Shown: one piece after another, positions 1-9,963 of the stretch
How the letters are laid out: the number at the start of each line of letters is the position of its first letter
How positions within the stretch are numbered: the first letter of the stretch is position 1
Origin: CAYUVH01 sp964448135
Lineage (GTDB): Bacteria; Verrucomicrobiota; Verrucomicrobiia; Limisphaerales; UBA8199
Direction: 5' to 3'
Length of the DNA: 64,000 nucleotides
NCBI GenBank assembly: GCA_964448135.1
Contig: CAYUVH010000067.1
Span: 1-64,000 of the forward strand
The notes under the pieces: model-generated
Told to the model about the DNA's origin: nothing
The model's input: only the letters and a program-made list of their open reading frames with translations
Databases searched by the model: none
Made by a program: the position numbers and the translations under genes

Positions 1-3000
1 GCTGACGAGGGTGGTGGCCGCACCGGCGCCCTGGACGGTCACCGCCTTGTTGATGCCCACGTCCTCGGTGTAATTGCCCGCCGCCACATTCACCGTGCCG
101 TTGGCCGCCACCGCCGTCACCGCCGCCTGGATCGTCGCAAAGGCGTTGCAGCCGACGACATACGGACCCGACGCGCCATTGTCAGGGAAGTTTACCGGCG
201 TCCCGTCCGATTTGCCGACATAATCATCGTCCACATACACCACGGTCTTGGGTGAATCGCAAATCGTGACGTAGAAGGTGCAACTATTCGTGTTGCCGCT
301 GCTGTCGGAGGTGGTGGCGGTCACCGGGGTCGTGCCTACATTGAAGGTGCTTCCGGAGGCAGGAACGCAAGTCACCCCCACACCGCCATCGCAACCGTCA
401 GCCGCGGTGGGACAAACGAATGGAGCGATGGTGGGACCGGTGCCGGAGAAAACGAAATTCGTGCAACCGGACAGAACAGGAGGCGTGACGTCGTTGACCC
501 AATAGTCGACGGAGCAGAGCGTACTGTTGGTGGCGGCGTCCGTGACGGTAACGGAAATCGGATGCGACCCCTTGCCACTCACCGTGCTGCCCTGCACCGG
601 AATTTGAGCGACCAGGAGATTCGCCTGGGCGGTGCAGTTGTCCGAAGACAGCGCCCGGACCAGGGCTCGCACGTCCGGAACAATCGCATTGCAGCTCGCA
701 TCCGCGTTGTTGGTCTGCGGCGTCACCGTGCAACTGACAATCGGAGCGATGGTATCGTCAACGACGAGTATCTGATTGCAACTGGTGCTTTGGCCGCAAA
801 CATCGGTGATGGAATAGGTTCGGGTCACGCTGCCGTCGGTCGGGGGATGCGTCGTGTCCATCGAACTGAAGGCGGTCACCGAATTGGCTGAAACTACGCC
901 ACCCAAGGTTAAGAATGCGGCTAAATCAGGCGCCGGCACGACGATATCCGCGGGGCATTGCACCGCTGGCGGATTGGGCGGACAACTGATCAAGAGTCCA
1001 CCGGATTGGGCAAAGGTGACCGTGCCGCTCAACAGTTTGTTGATGTCATCCGTAGCAGTGGCGCCGAAGCCGTCGTTCTCAGCGAGGGCAGTGCCGCCCG
1101 TGTTCTCGATTGCCCAGGGCAGCGCGTTGTCAAAGCCGTAACCGGAAAGATCGTTGCCACCAGCGCTGGAACCATTCAACCCACCACCCGTGAGCAGACC
1201 CGTGAGGTTGCCACCGGCACAATCACCCGCATCCGCCTTTGCACCCGATTCAACCTTGAGGCCGGCTTCCGTGTCGCCGGTAAGACTGTTGTTTTCGAGC
1301 AAGGCCTTGGCGCCGGCGCCGCTAACGAGAACACCAACCACGTTTGCCGGCACGCTCGCAACATTTTGCTTGAGCGTTGCCGTGCCAAAAACACCAACAC
1401 CAACTCCACCATCACTCAGAATGGAATTAAGGATGGAAGCACTCGCCGAGGAAGAAGCGACTTTCACTCCATAGGAGGCCCCTGGCCCGGTAGTCTTCAG
1501 ACCGTCAACCGTCACATTGTTCGCCCCGATTTGGATGATCCCGTTGGCGTCCGTCGAGGACATGATGGACTCGGCGTTGCGCGCCCCACGGGCATCCGCG
1601 CCCGCATTGAGCTGGCTCTTGAGTGTGAAGCCTGCCTTGCTGATCGCCACAGATTCGGCGTAGCTCCCCGCCACCACGATAACAGTGGGAGTGGCGCCGG
1701 TCGTCATGTCGTGGCCTTCCTGCACCCGCGTACCCGCGCCCGTCTGCGCGCTGGCCTGGTCCACCCACAAAATTCCGAAGTTGCCCTGGAATCCAGCGGT
1801 GCCGCCCGAAGTATCCGTGCCCACGCCAAGCCAAGGGGTATAGTCTACCGTCCCAACCATGTGAGCGGTGAGGAATGCAGGATCGCTGCTGCCCCACCAA
1901 TTGCCCGAAGCGTTCAACGTGCCGGCGCTTTGCCGGGCCAGCAGGCCGCTCGGATTGCCGTTATTGTCCACCGAGCAGTTCGTCACGGTAAGCGAGGGAC
2001 CCGTCGGGCCCGTGTCCGCGTCCGCGTCCAACGCCGTGACCGTGTATGGCGCAGTGACAGTGGCCGGGTTGGTGACAAAACATTCGGTTACGGTCATCTG
2101 CGACCCTTTGCGCGCGATAATCCCGAAGCCTGGATTCCCGCCAGTGCCGTATGGATCGAAGCCGTTGCCGCTGAGGCTGGACCGCGTCACACTGGCGACC
2201 GCGTTGGAGCCGCTGATGAAAATACCACGGTTGGTGTTTCCACTAATCACGCAGTTCTGAACGGTAACCTGTTGCCTGACGCCCACAGCCGTCGAAAAGT
2301 CAGCGAGGTTGATACCGGCGCTGTCCTGGCTGACTTTGCCGGCTCCCGTGACGGTGACGTTCGTGATGGTGCCAATCACAGTCTTGGACGTATCACTGCC
2401 TCCCGAATAAACATACACGCCAGCATGAAGGTTGTTCGCGGGATTCGCGGGATGATTGCCCGCAAAACCGGAGACGGTCAGATTGTCCACGAGAAAAGTG
2501 GAGGCGCTGTAACTGCTGAAGGTCTGCGGATTCAGGTTAACGACGGACACGCCTTGCATGGCGCCGGTCACCGTGCCGGCACGAATGGCTGTCGCAGCGG
2601 AGGCATTGAGTCCGTAGAGCAGATAGCCATAGAAAGGACCGCTAATCCCGTTGCTGCTGACCACCGGGGCCAACGTACCGGACACTCCATTAACGAACAC
2701 GCCGATGGTTGGGTTTGGACCCGCCATCTGGTTGATCAATGTAATGCAGTTGCGCTCGAGGGTCATGGTGTCCGTCGCGGTCGTAACCAACGATTCGATA
2801 TCCGCGCCGGCTGCGCCAGCCGTGATCGCGTTGTTGCGAATCGCCACGGCAATATGATTTATGTCACGTACGCCAATGGCGCCGACCAGGGCGAAGCCAT
2901 CCAGCGTCACACCGTCCGCGGTGATGTCCACCGCAATGCCGACCCCACCGTTGATGGTGCTCTCTGAGGCGCGACTTCCGCAGCCATCCACGCCCTGATT

Positions 3001-4236
3001 GTTGCCGAGCAACGTCACGGCCTTGTTGGCGATTACATTTTCGCTATAAGCCCCAGTCCCCGGCGCGACGTGAACGGTGCCTCCGGAGGCGACGGCGTTG
3101 ACAGCCGCCTGAATTGTTTTGAAAGCGTTGAATCCGATATACAGCGTTCCTGAGCCGGAATAGGGCCAATTCACCGTCTGGCAACCTGTGGGATAACCCG
3201 AATCCACATAAACATCGTTAGGAGCCGCTGGCGCATTAATGGTTACAGTGGCAACACAGGTAGAGGAGTTTCCGTTAATATCCGTGACGGTATTTGTGAC
3301 GTTCCTGGAAGGAATGTCGCAGAAGTTGAATGTCGTGCCGGTAACATTGGTGCTGGCAATGCCGCAGTTGTCCGTCGCGCTGGCCACCAGGGAACGGATT
3401 TCCGCGGAACTCAGACTGTAATTGCCCGTGGAGTCCAACGTGATGCTGAAATTCTGGCAAGCTATGGAGGGCGGAGTGACATCGTGCACGGTAAATGACA
3501 CGATGCAGGCATTCGTGTTGCCGGCCGCATCGGCCACCGTCACGGTAATCGGGTGCGAACCATCCCCGCTGACGGTGCTGCCCGCGGCTGGATTTTGTGT
3601 AAGCACCAGCGAACCATTCGGGGTACAATTATCCGAGGACTGCTCCCGGACCATCGCAGTCACATCCGGCACCGTTGCCTGGCAACTGGCGTCGGCATTC
3701 GCGTTGGTCGCAGCCACGGATCCACAGGCAATTGTCGGTGCCGTCGCATCTGCAGTGATCACAATGCTGCTGTTCGTCGTTGCAAAATCGGAACTGGCGG
3801 TCGAGTTCACCGCCTTGACCGTAAAAGCGGTTGTTCCCCCAGCCGTGGGGCAAGAGGCAGACAACGTCAAGGTGGCGGACTGAGAGTTATCGAACACATT
3901 AGTGCTAAACGACACCTGAGTGGGACTAAAGGACGCGCTGACCCCTGCTGGCAGCACCGTTGTGATGCTCAGATCCACGCTGAATGCTCCGCTGCCAGGG
4001 AAGCCGATGCCGCGATTCACAGTGATGGAGTAGGTGGCGTTGCTGCCGGCGGCGACGGGGTTCGGCGTCTGCGAACCCACCACCACGTTGCCCACCTTGG
4101 GACTGGCGTGTGCGCCGGCCGTGACCAGAAGAATGAGAGCCGTGAGGCATGCGAAGGCTGTCGTTTTGACAACGAAGGCGGAAAACGAGGCCGCACCCTT
4201 TTTGATTCCGCGGTTTCTTTTCTCTATGCAGTTCAT
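1..4236 (-). CDS. Giant secreted HYR / parallel beta-helix protein, C-terminus outside window
   Basis: The frame opens at ATG 4234-4236 and stays open for 1412 codons to base 1, so the C-terminus is missing. AGGAG lies 6 nt before the ATG and supports this start. Residues 1-44 form a long signal peptide ending AHA|SP. Residues ~48-150 resemble an Ig-like beta domain. Residues ~165-330 hold HYR-type Ig units (motifs TPPSIAC, DNCTPNGS). From ~345 to ~1060 the sequence is a right-handed parallel beta-helix, entered by FKTIQAAVNAVASGG near 368 and containing GNWWGSSDP near 780. HYR units return at ~1088-1332, and a second helix entry (FATIQAAV) starts near 1363 and runs off the edge. HYR and beta-helix modules are typical of cell-surface adhesion or polysaccharide-binding and polysaccharide-cleaving proteins. 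No catalytic residues could be assigned, so an enzyme function is not claimed. Confidence 0.85.
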   Translation of the reverse strand, partial: MNCIEKRNRGIKKGAASFSAFVVKTTAFACLTALILLVTAGAHASPKVGNVVVGSQTPNPVAAGSNATYSITVNRGIGFPGSGAFSVDLSITTVLPAGVSASFSPTQVSFSTNVFDNSQSATLTLSASCPTAGGTTAFTVKAVNSTASSDFATTNSSIVITADATAPTIACGSVAATNANADASCQATVPDVTAMVREQSSDNCTPNGSLVLTQNPAAGSTVSGDGSHPITVTVADAAGNTNACIVSFTVHDVTPPSIACQNFSITLDSTGNYSLSSAEIRSLVASATDNCGIASTNVTGTTFNFCDIPSRNVTNTVTDINGNSSTCVATVTINAPAAPNDVYVDSGYPTGCQTVNWPYSGSGTLYIGFNAFKTIQAAVNAVASGGTVHVAPGTGAYSENVIANKAVTLLGNNQGVDGCGSRASESTINGGVGIAVDITADGVTLDGFALVGAIGVRDINHIAVAIRNNAITAGAAGADIESLVTTATDTMTLERNCITLINQMAGPNPTIGVFVNGVSGTLAPVVSSNGISGPFYGYLLYGLNASAATAIRAGTVTGAMQGVSVVNLNPQTFSSYSASTFLVDNLTVSGFAGNHPANPANNLHAGVYVYSGGSDTSKTVIGTITNVTVTGAGKVSQDSAGINLADFSTAVGVRQQVTVQNCVISGNTNRGIFISGSNAVASVTRSSLSGNGFDPYGTGGNPGFGIIARKGSQMTVTECFVTNPATVTAPYTVTALDADADTGPTGPSLTVTNCSVDNNGNPSGLLARQSAGTLNASGNWWGSSDPAFLTAHMVGTVDYTPWLGVGTDTSGGTAGFQGNFGILWVDQASAQTGAGTRVQEGHDMTTGATPTVIVVAGSYAESVAISKAGFTLKSQLNAGADARGARNAESIMSSTDANGIIQIGANNVTVDGLKTTGPGASYGVKVASSSASASILNSILSDGGVGVGVFGTATLKQNVASVPANVVGVLVSGAGAKALLENNSLTGDTEAGLKVESGAKADAGDCAGGNLTGLLTGGGLNGSSAGGNDLSGYGFDNALPWAIENTGGTALAENDGFGATATDDINKLLSGTVTFAQSGGLLISCPPNPPAVQCPADIVVPAPDLAAFLTLGGVVSANSVTAFSSMDTTHPPTDGSVTRTYSITDVCGQSTSCNQILVVDDTIAPIVSCTVTPQTNNADASCNAIVPDVRALVRALSSDNCTAQANLLVAQIPVQGSTVSGKGSHPISVTVTDAATNSTLCSVDYWVNDVTPPVLSGCTNFVFSGTGPTIAPFVCPTAADGCDGGVGVTCVPASGSTFNVGTTPVTATTSDSSGNTNSCTFYVTICDSPKTVVYVDDDYVGKSDGTPVNFPDNGASGPYVVGCNAFATIQAAVTAVAANGTVNVAAGNYTEDVGINKAVTVQGAGAATTLVS

Positions 4237-4670
4237 AAATATCTCCTGTTCACGATCACCCTTCAGGTCCAAGATAACGCCTTCCCTTTGCAGCTCGATT
4301 GCCGAAACGCGTGGAATACTGTCTGAGGTTGCTGACTTGAAAGAAGAGAGTAACCCTGTTTGTAACTTCCCGTTCCGCCCTACACTGCGGCGCATGCTCT
4401 TCATAATACTCCGAATCACCGATGCCCGAGAAACGCGGGTCTCAACTCAGTACTACCACCTTGTGAAAGGCAAACCCCATCCCCCCGGCCTAGCCAATTT
4501 GTCGGCTCGGAGGAACGGACTCCCCTGATGGATTTCCTGGTTGAAGACGTGATATCAGAGAGCCGTAATCTTGACTATCGGGGCGGATAGCTGATTATCA
4601 GCTAAGAGAACTTCCTAGCAGGCTGAGATACGCAGGTTGCAGCTTCGGGAATGCTCCCGAGGCAGGCCAC
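4237..4670. other. Intergenic region, promoter side of the beta-helix gene
   Basis: I see no gene in these 434 bases between two minus-strand genes. The part next to 4236 should hold the promoter and leader of the giant beta-helix gene. TTCCTAG at 4612-4618 recurs in the next two intergenic regions. A stem-loop at 4642-4663 is listed separately. No tRNA or riboswitch structure was recognised. Confidence 0.5.
4642..4663 (-). terminator. Stem-loop just after the 4671-6026 gene
   Basis: Arms 4642-4650 and 4655-4663 pair over 9 bp (one G-T pair) around an ATGC loop, 8 nt past the stop codon of the minus-strand gene above. There is no T-run after it on the minus strand, so intrinsic termination is possible but weakly supported. 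Confidence 0.3.
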
Positions 4671-6026
4671 TTATCTGGCTACCGTAGAGATTTGTGCGCC
4701 GTGCCTTGCCAAAGCGGCCTGAGCGGTTTGCAGGGCTTGAACACTCGCCGTGTCCGTAGTCACCGAAAGCAATTGATTAATGAGCCCGGCTTGCCGTGTC
4801 ATTTGCTCGGAACTCATGCCTCCAGCGGGAGGCGCCGTGAAGAAATTCTGGTTGCCATCAGCAATGTGAAAAACCTTCTGCTCGTTGTTATCGGCCTTTA
4901 CCATTGCGCGGATCGAAAGAGAATCGACATACTGCATCTGGCCTCCCGACAGGATCGCCGTGAGATTCGCCCACCCATAGGCGGATATATTGTTTGCCTG
5001 GGCCAGCGCGAGCAGGGTGGCGCGGGCATCCGCATTCTCGCCCGCCGCCTGCGTCAACGCCATGAGCGCGGGAACGTTCGCGACCTGTCCGCCGCCGGTA
5101 TTGGATACCAAATCAATCAATGCAGGAATGCCCGCTCCATCGGGCAGCTGGCCAAGCGCAATGACCGAATAGTACTGGTACTTCCCCGCAACGCCCTGAA
5201 TATCCGCCACAGCATTCGCGCCGCCATAGAGGGTCAGAATCTGGAACAGCGCCGCGACTTCCGTTTGATTCACTTTGTCACTATTCGCCACACTTAGAGC
5301 CTGACGTGAAGCGTCAAGAATCTGCGGCCCATACTGACCAGGAGCGGCTTGATCCAAACTCCGGGCCAGCGCGGCCAGGTCATGAGGGTCATTTGAATTC
5401 TGTAATGTTCCCAGCAACACACCGACCGCCCCCGCCCCACCGATTTGAACGAGCGCATCGTAAAGGGACGCCCGGATCGAAGCAAAACCGAGGGCTTGAG
5501 CGTCCTCGCTGCCGAAGGTTAAATCCACATTCTTTTCCAGAAATTCTTGAATCGCAGGGATAGCGGCTTCACGTTGACCCACCAAATCCTTCAATCCCTG
5601 TTTCCACGCCGAGATTTCCGCCACTGTTCGGGGCACACCTGATTTGTCCAGACTGACAATATTGTTCACCAGTAACGTCGCGTACGCGGAAGGTGCCGGC
5701 CGGCCGGGTGCCGGAGTGGGAGCCGGCTTCGAAACCGCCGATTGTGGCGGCTTCGACAGGGGCTCGATAACGGCTGGGGTGGCGGGCGACGGCGCTGTCC
5801 CCGGCACCGCCACTCCTCCGTCCAATTGTGTACCTACGCCATCAATTGGCAAAGGCTCGGGCAGATTCGATTCACCCGTTGCTTCAACCGCCGCTGGCGC
5901 TCTGGTTCTTCCCCAATAGATCAACCCCATCGCCGATACAGCTATAATCAAGACTAGGGAGATACGTATCCAATCATTTCCATGGCCTGATACCGGATTA
6001 TTGGGACCCATTCGGCGAAGTGACAT
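4671..6026 (-). CDS. Membrane-anchored alpha-helical protein of unknown function
   Basis: The protein has 451 residues. A short cytoplasmic N-terminus (residues 1-19) is followed by one hydrophobic segment at ~20-39 (IRISLVLIIAVSAMGLIYW) with no cleavage site, so it is probably anchored in the inner membrane with its body in the periplasm. Residues ~40-115 are a Pro/Ala/Glu-rich linker. The remaining ~335 residues are Ala/Leu/Gln-rich and look like stacked helical hairpins of the HEAT or TPR kind (for example QYYSVIALGQLPDGAGIPAL). I recognise no family and no catalytic motif. It lies downstream of the response regulator gene on the same strand with a 237-nt gap, so it may be a separate transcription unit. 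An alternative start is Met6. Confidence 0.75.
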   Translation of the reverse strand: MSLRRMGPNNPVSGHGNDWIRISLVLIIAVSAMGLIYWGRTRAPAAVEATGESNLPEPLPIDGVGTQLDGGVAVPGTAPSPATPAVIEPLSKPPQSAVSKPAPTPAPGRPAPSAYATLLVNNIVSLDKSGVPRTVAEISAWKQGLKDLVGQREAAIPAIQEFLEKNVDLTFGSEDAQALGFASIRASLYDALVQIGGAGAVGVLLGTLQNSNDPHDLAALARSLDQAAPGQYGPQILDASRQALSVANSDKVNQTEVAALFQILTLYGGANAVADIQGVAGKYQYYSVIALGQLPDGAGIPALIDLVSNTGGGQVANVPALMALTQAAGENADARATLLALAQANNISAYGWANLTAILSGGQMQYVDSLSIRAMVKADNNEQKVFHIADGNQNFFTAPPAGGMSSEQMTRQAGLINQLLSVTTDTASVQALQTAQAALARHGAQISTVAR

Positions 6027-6263
6027 CGGATTATCAATAGTGCAAAGCTAAATAACCAACAATCAGGGCATCTCCCCTAGGCCAGTTTAAGCATATTTCC
6101 TAGCAGCTTTGTGGGAGTATATCTTGAGCGGTCGGGAAGCACGTCGTAAGCCGGATGACATGACGTGGTTCATGTAATGCTTTCCGCTACATACCGCTGG
6201 AATGCCTGCCCTCAATCGCATAACACTGACATCATGAGCGCACCCCTGATTCCCGCATAAACA

Positions 6264-7028
6264 CTAACCCTGCCGGGAGGAGTCAGATCCGGAGCCGCGG
6301 CGGGAGTCAGCAGCTCGGCTGTCCAGCATTTGGGGCGGTATGAACACTTGTTCTCGCACCCACTCATTGGCGAAGTGGACCAATTCCGCAGCTCCCTTAA
6401 GCCCGAGCTTCCGCTTGATGTTTTCGCGATGGGTTTCGATTGTCTTGATGCTCAGCTTCAAATCCAGGGCGACCTGCCGGGTACTCTTTCCTGCACCCAG
6501 TGATTGCAAGACGTGCAATTCCCGATCCGTGAGGCTGTTAATGTCGGATCGAGAGGCTTTGGTTGGTTTGCCAACAAACTTGTGCAACAGGCGGGCAGCC
6601 ATCGCGCGGGTGAGATACACTTCCCCCCGCAAAACAGTTCGAATCGCCTCGAGCAACTCCTCGGCCGCTTGCTCCTTGACCACATAACCCAGCGCGCCGC
6701 AATGCAGCGCCCTTTCAACATACAACGGCGCGTCATACTGGGAGAGAATGAGAATGCGCAAAGCGGGATTACGCATTCTAAGAGACTTGATCAACTCCAG
6801 GCCATCGGCGCCCTTCAGGCGGAGATCGAGAATAATGATATCTGGTTTGAGCCTGGCGGCATCCGCCAGGACATCGGCGGCGCTGCTGGCCTCGCCACAG
6901 CAAACCAGATCGCTTTGCTGATCAATCAACCGAATGAGACCTCCGCGGACTACCGGGTGGTCATCCACCACCAACACCCTTGACGATTTACTCATACAGG
7001 CAGCGAAGCCCGTTTCCATCAATTTCAT
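6264..7028 (-). CDS. NarL/FixJ-type response regulator
   Basis: This is a two-component response regulator of 254 residues acting on DNA. The receiver domain is at ~16-135, with acidic pair D22-D23, phospho-acceptor D68 (IIILDLRLKG) and a conserved Lys in YVVKEQ. A LuxR-type helix-turn-helix is at ~165-225 (LTDRELHVLQSLGAGKST, then SIKTIETHRENIKRKLGL). The Ser/Arg/Asp-rich tail of ~20 residues is dispensable-looking. Met12 (codon at 6995) begins MSKSSRVLVVDDH and is an equally plausible start. Its likely partner is the hybrid histidine kinase encoded just upstream on the same strand (7486-9780), 457 nt away. The upstream region holds a perfect 14-bp palindrome that could be an operator. Confidence 0.93.
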   Translation of the reverse strand: MKLMETGFAACMSKSSRVLVVDDHPVVRGGLIRLIDQQSDLVCCGEASSAADVLADAARLKPDIIILDLRLKGADGLELIKSLRMRNPALRILILSQYDAPLYVERALHCGALGYVVKEQAAEELLEAIRTVLRGEVYLTRAMAARLLHKFVGKPTKASRSDINSLTDRELHVLQSLGAGKSTRQVALDLKLSIKTIETHRENIKRKLGLKGAAELVHFANEWVREQVFIPPQMLDSRAADSRRGSGSDSSRQG

Positions 7029-7485
7029 TTGCAGTTCCGTTCATTACCCAGTGATACGTCATCATTTCCCAGCCACGAGCGGCTCTACCACGTGATTACA
7101 TCCATCTCTGAAAACGGGATTTCCACTCGTCCCTTTCAGTTCAGCAGAACGAAGACTTCCCGGCAATAAGGATTATTCCGGAATAAAGACTAGGATATAT
7201 TCCTAGAGATCTATTATATCCACATTTACTGCGCGACGCCTGATATCGTCATCGCGTTTCGCATGTAGAGATACTTATAGATGGTATTGCACTGCTGGTA
7301 GTGGTGCAGATATTTCCCTCTCAACCGGTTTTGGGATCACGCCTTTTAACATGCCGACAGGTTTATGAATTGGCGCGCCCTATCATCCAACCTCGATGGC
7401 ATCCCCTCCGCGTGGGTTTATTCCTTAAATGTGTGGATGGATATTCCGCGCCGGGCACCCTCTCGTTGCGTTTCTCCCTGCGCGG
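7029..7485. other. Intergenic region between kinase and response regulator genes
   Basis: No gene is visible in these 457 bases. The length suggests that the response regulator has its own promoter here instead of relying on read-through from the kinase gene. The AT-rich stretch around 7165-7225 contains the two inverted repeats listed separately and is the likeliest control region. Confidence 0.5.
7173..7205. promoter_or_regulatory. Tandem palindromes upstream of the response regulator
   Basis: 7173-7186 is a perfect 14-bp palindrome (TTATTCCGGAATAA). Five bases later TAGGA (7191-7195) and TCCTA (7201-7205) form a second inverted repeat around TATAT. They lie about 145-175 nt before the response regulator start. 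NarL-type regulators bind short inverted repeats, so autoregulation is a reasonable guess and no more than that. Confidence 0.4.
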
Positions 7486-9780
7486 CTACGCGGCCCCCGC
7501 GATTCTAAAAGGCAGCGCACAGCAAATCTCGCTCCCACCTCCCGGCTGGGAGAGAATCTTGATGCTCGCGCCAATGGATTCAGCTCGGTAACGCATCACT
7601 CGCAAACCCATTCCCGGACTGCTGTGGCCGGTCGGATCGAATCCTTTTCCGTCATCCTTGATTTGCAGCTGAAGTGAATGGTTTTTCCTCTGTAGACCAA
7701 TCTCGATTCTTCTGGCTTCACCATGCCGGACCGCGTTGTGGATTGCTTCCTGAGCGATCCGGTACAGCTCCAGGCCAATTTGTGCCTCCACTTTGAGATT
7801 GGGATCCGGGGATGAAATCACGCACTCCGTATCGAAAAAGCGGCTGCTTTCATTTGCAAGATTCTGCAGGGCAGCGGCCAGTCCGCTGACTTCCACATCC
7901 ACCGGCGCCATACCCCGTGCCAGGATGCGCGCCTGGCTGATGGCCTGGCTCATGAGGGTGGCCAATTCCCGGGCTTCATCCGCCTGCGGCAGCCCGGCGG
8001 CAGAAAGGCTTTGCTCCAAAGCCTTGGCGCGAAAGGCAATCCCGGCCAGATACTGGCCCAAGCCATCATGCAACTCATGTCCGATTCGCCGGCGCTCCTG
8101 AGTGCTGGCCTCCAGGATCTCGCGCTCGAGTTGCTTGCGCTCGCTGATGTCCCGCACCCGCCCTTGTACGCCAATCTGGCGACCGGTCTCGTCAAGGATT
8201 GGCCCGCAGGTGCTCGAACTCCACTTGGTTTGCCCGGTTTTGGTGATCAACTGAAATTCCACCTCGGAACAGACCTTGCCGACGTACAAAGCGTCCCAAA
8301 GTTTGAGCATTTTATCCCGGTCTGCAGGATGGACCCAGCTGAGGAAACCTCTTTCCCGGATTTCGTCAAAAGTATAGCCGGTCAAACCGGTGAGGGCCGG
8401 ATTCGCGTAAACGGGCCGGCGGTCCATGTCACTGGCAAAAATCGCATCTGTCGAATTCTCACTGATCAGCCGATACTTTGCCTCGGCTTCCTTCAGCGCC
8501 TCCGCCGCCTGAATGCGTTGCAGAGCACCGCTGCAAATGTCTGCCATGGATTGAAACACCTCCAAGTCCTCCTGGTTATAGGCTCGTGGCGTAAAGCTTT
8601 GAATGGAAATCACGCCGATGACCAGACCATTCAGGCGGACAGGTACAAACATTAGGCTTGCAGCGTGGCGGGTAACGTTCCCGAAAGGTACAAACTCCAA
8701 TCCCTCAGGCAGAGGCCTGGTGCGGTCTATCAACTCCGCACCAAGATTGATCACACGGCGCATCATGGGGCTGGGAATCGGAGACAGGCACTTCAAGGGA
8801 AAGCGCATTCGTTCGCCCGCAACCGTGTCGAGCGTCAACAGGGGAATGATCCTGTCCTCTTCAGTAGAATAAAGAACGGCAAAGCCGGCATCCCAACCGA
8901 AAAGCTCCGAACCGATGTCAAAAATGACTTCTGCCGCTTGTTCGCGTGTATCCGCCACGCTCAGGCGATGGCTCAATTGCGAAAATGCCGCGCCACGCTT
9001 TTCCGCGCGCTTGCGTTCGGTTATATCCTTCGCAATCCCCACTATGCGCGATATTTTTCCGAATTCGTCTCGGACGGGAAAGGAGCGGTCCTGAATCCAC
9101 CGGATGGAAGCATCCGGTCTCTGAATGCGGTAAACCTCTTGGTACTGGCCGGTGGATTCGGCTGCCTCGACGGCATTCCGCACCCGTTCCCGATCTTCCG
9201 GATGGATCGCTTCCAGCCAGTCCCTCGGCGAGGCGTAAAGACTTTCGCAACTGCGCCCCCAGATCTCCTGGTAGGCCGGACTGACGTAGATCACCTCCCG
9301 CATCGCCGGGTCCGTAATCCAAAAAGCGTCCCGGATATTCTCCGTCAATTGACGATAGTTGTGTTCGTTTATCCGCAGCTCTGCCGTCGTTGCCTGCAGC
9401 CGCGCAATGGTCTGAATTCGCGCCAGAAATTCGTCCCGGCCGATGGACTTGGGCATGTAGTCATCCGCCTCCGGCTCCAATTCGGAGGGCTTCCGACCGC
9501 CCAGAGTGGCTTTCCCAGACATTAGAACCACGAAAGTGTCCGCTAACGTAGCCTCGGCCTTGATCCGCCGGCACAATTCCGGTCCTCCAGAATCGGGCAG
9601 GGTCACGTCCAATAGCACTATATCTGGATGGTGCTCCCTAACCGCATTTAGTCCTTCCCGTCCCGTCGAGACTCGTAACACATCGTATCCTGCCTCCACC
9701 AACCACTGGGAAAGCTTTTGGACCACCGACGTAGCGTTATTCGCAAAAAGAATTCGCGCAGACTGTTTCATAGAAAGCAT
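7486..9780 (-). CDS. Hybrid sensor histidine kinase (REC-PAS-GAF-PAS-HisKA_3-HATPase)
   Basis: The protein has 764 residues and no membrane segment, so it should be a cytoplasmic sensor kinase. Domain order: receiver at ~8-130 (phospho-acceptor D58 in IVLLDVTLP); PAS at ~140-260 ending DITERKRAEK; GAF at ~265-420; PAS at ~430-555 ending RDISERKQLE; HisKA_3 at ~555-640 with phospho-His H571 in GHELHDGLGQYL; HATPase_c at ~665-760 with N-box EAIHNAVRHG, G1 DDGKGFDP and G2 GMGLRVM. A G-rich stretch (AGGGGG) precedes the ATG. The HisKA_3 type normally pairs with NarL/FixJ regulators, which fits the regulator encoded downstream at 6264-7028. The N-terminal receiver suggests input from another kinase. 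The ligand is unknown. Confidence 0.95.
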   Translation of the reverse strand: MLSMKQSARILFANNATSVVQKLSQWLVEAGYDVLRVSTGREGLNAVREHHPDIVLLDVTLPDSGGPELCRRIKAEATLADTFVVLMSGKATLGGRKPSELEPEADDYMPKSIGRDEFLARIQTIARLQATTAELRINEHNYRQLTENIRDAFWITDPAMREVIYVSPAYQEIWGRSCESLYASPRDWLEAIHPEDRERVRNAVEAAESTGQYQEVYRIQRPDASIRWIQDRSFPVRDEFGKISRIVGIAKDITERKRAEKRGAAFSQLSHRLSVADTREQAAEVIFDIGSELFGWDAGFAVLYSTEEDRIIPLLTLDTVAGERMRFPLKCLSPIPSPMMRRVINLGAELIDRTRPLPEGLEFVPFGNVTRHAASLMFVPVRLNGLVIGVISIQSFTPRAYNQEDLEVFQSMADICSGALQRIQAAEALKEAEAKYRLISENSTDAIFASDMDRRPVYANPALTGLTGYTFDEIRERGFLSWVHPADRDKMLKLWDALYVGKVCSEVEFQLITKTGQTKWSSSTCGPILDETGRQIGVQGRVRDISERKQLEREILEASTQERRRIGHELHDGLGQYLAGIAFRAKALEQSLSAAGLPQADEARELATLMSQAISQARILARGMAPVDVEVSGLAAALQNLANESSRFFDTECVISSPDPNLKVEAQIGLELYRIAQEAIHNAVRHGEARRIEIGLQRKNHSLQLQIKDDGKGFDPTGHSSPGMGLRVMRYRAESIGASIKILSQPGGGSEICCALPFRIAGAA

Positions 9781-9963
9781 TTGTGTCCCCCTGAGCTCAT
9801 TCTAATTCCGGAGTGATAACCCGTGCCGCCTGAAAAATCAATTTCGAGCTCTTCGCTGCTGCCGGGGCAAAGCTGGACACACTGGATGGGTTGCCACCTG
9901 CTCAATGCGATGGGTGATGAACCCCGCGTCGACGAGGAGCCGCGTGATCAGATGGTGTCAGTA

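Noticed and set aside
958..2967. A 669-codon plus-strand open frame
   Set aside because: It is antisense to the beta-helix gene; its translation is Arg/His/Gly-rich without domains, while the minus strand gives clean HYR and beta-helix sequence.
4237..4670. tRNA, small RNA or riboswitch in the large gap
   Set aside because: No cloverleaf, anticodon arm or known aptamer core could be drawn; only one short hairpin was found.
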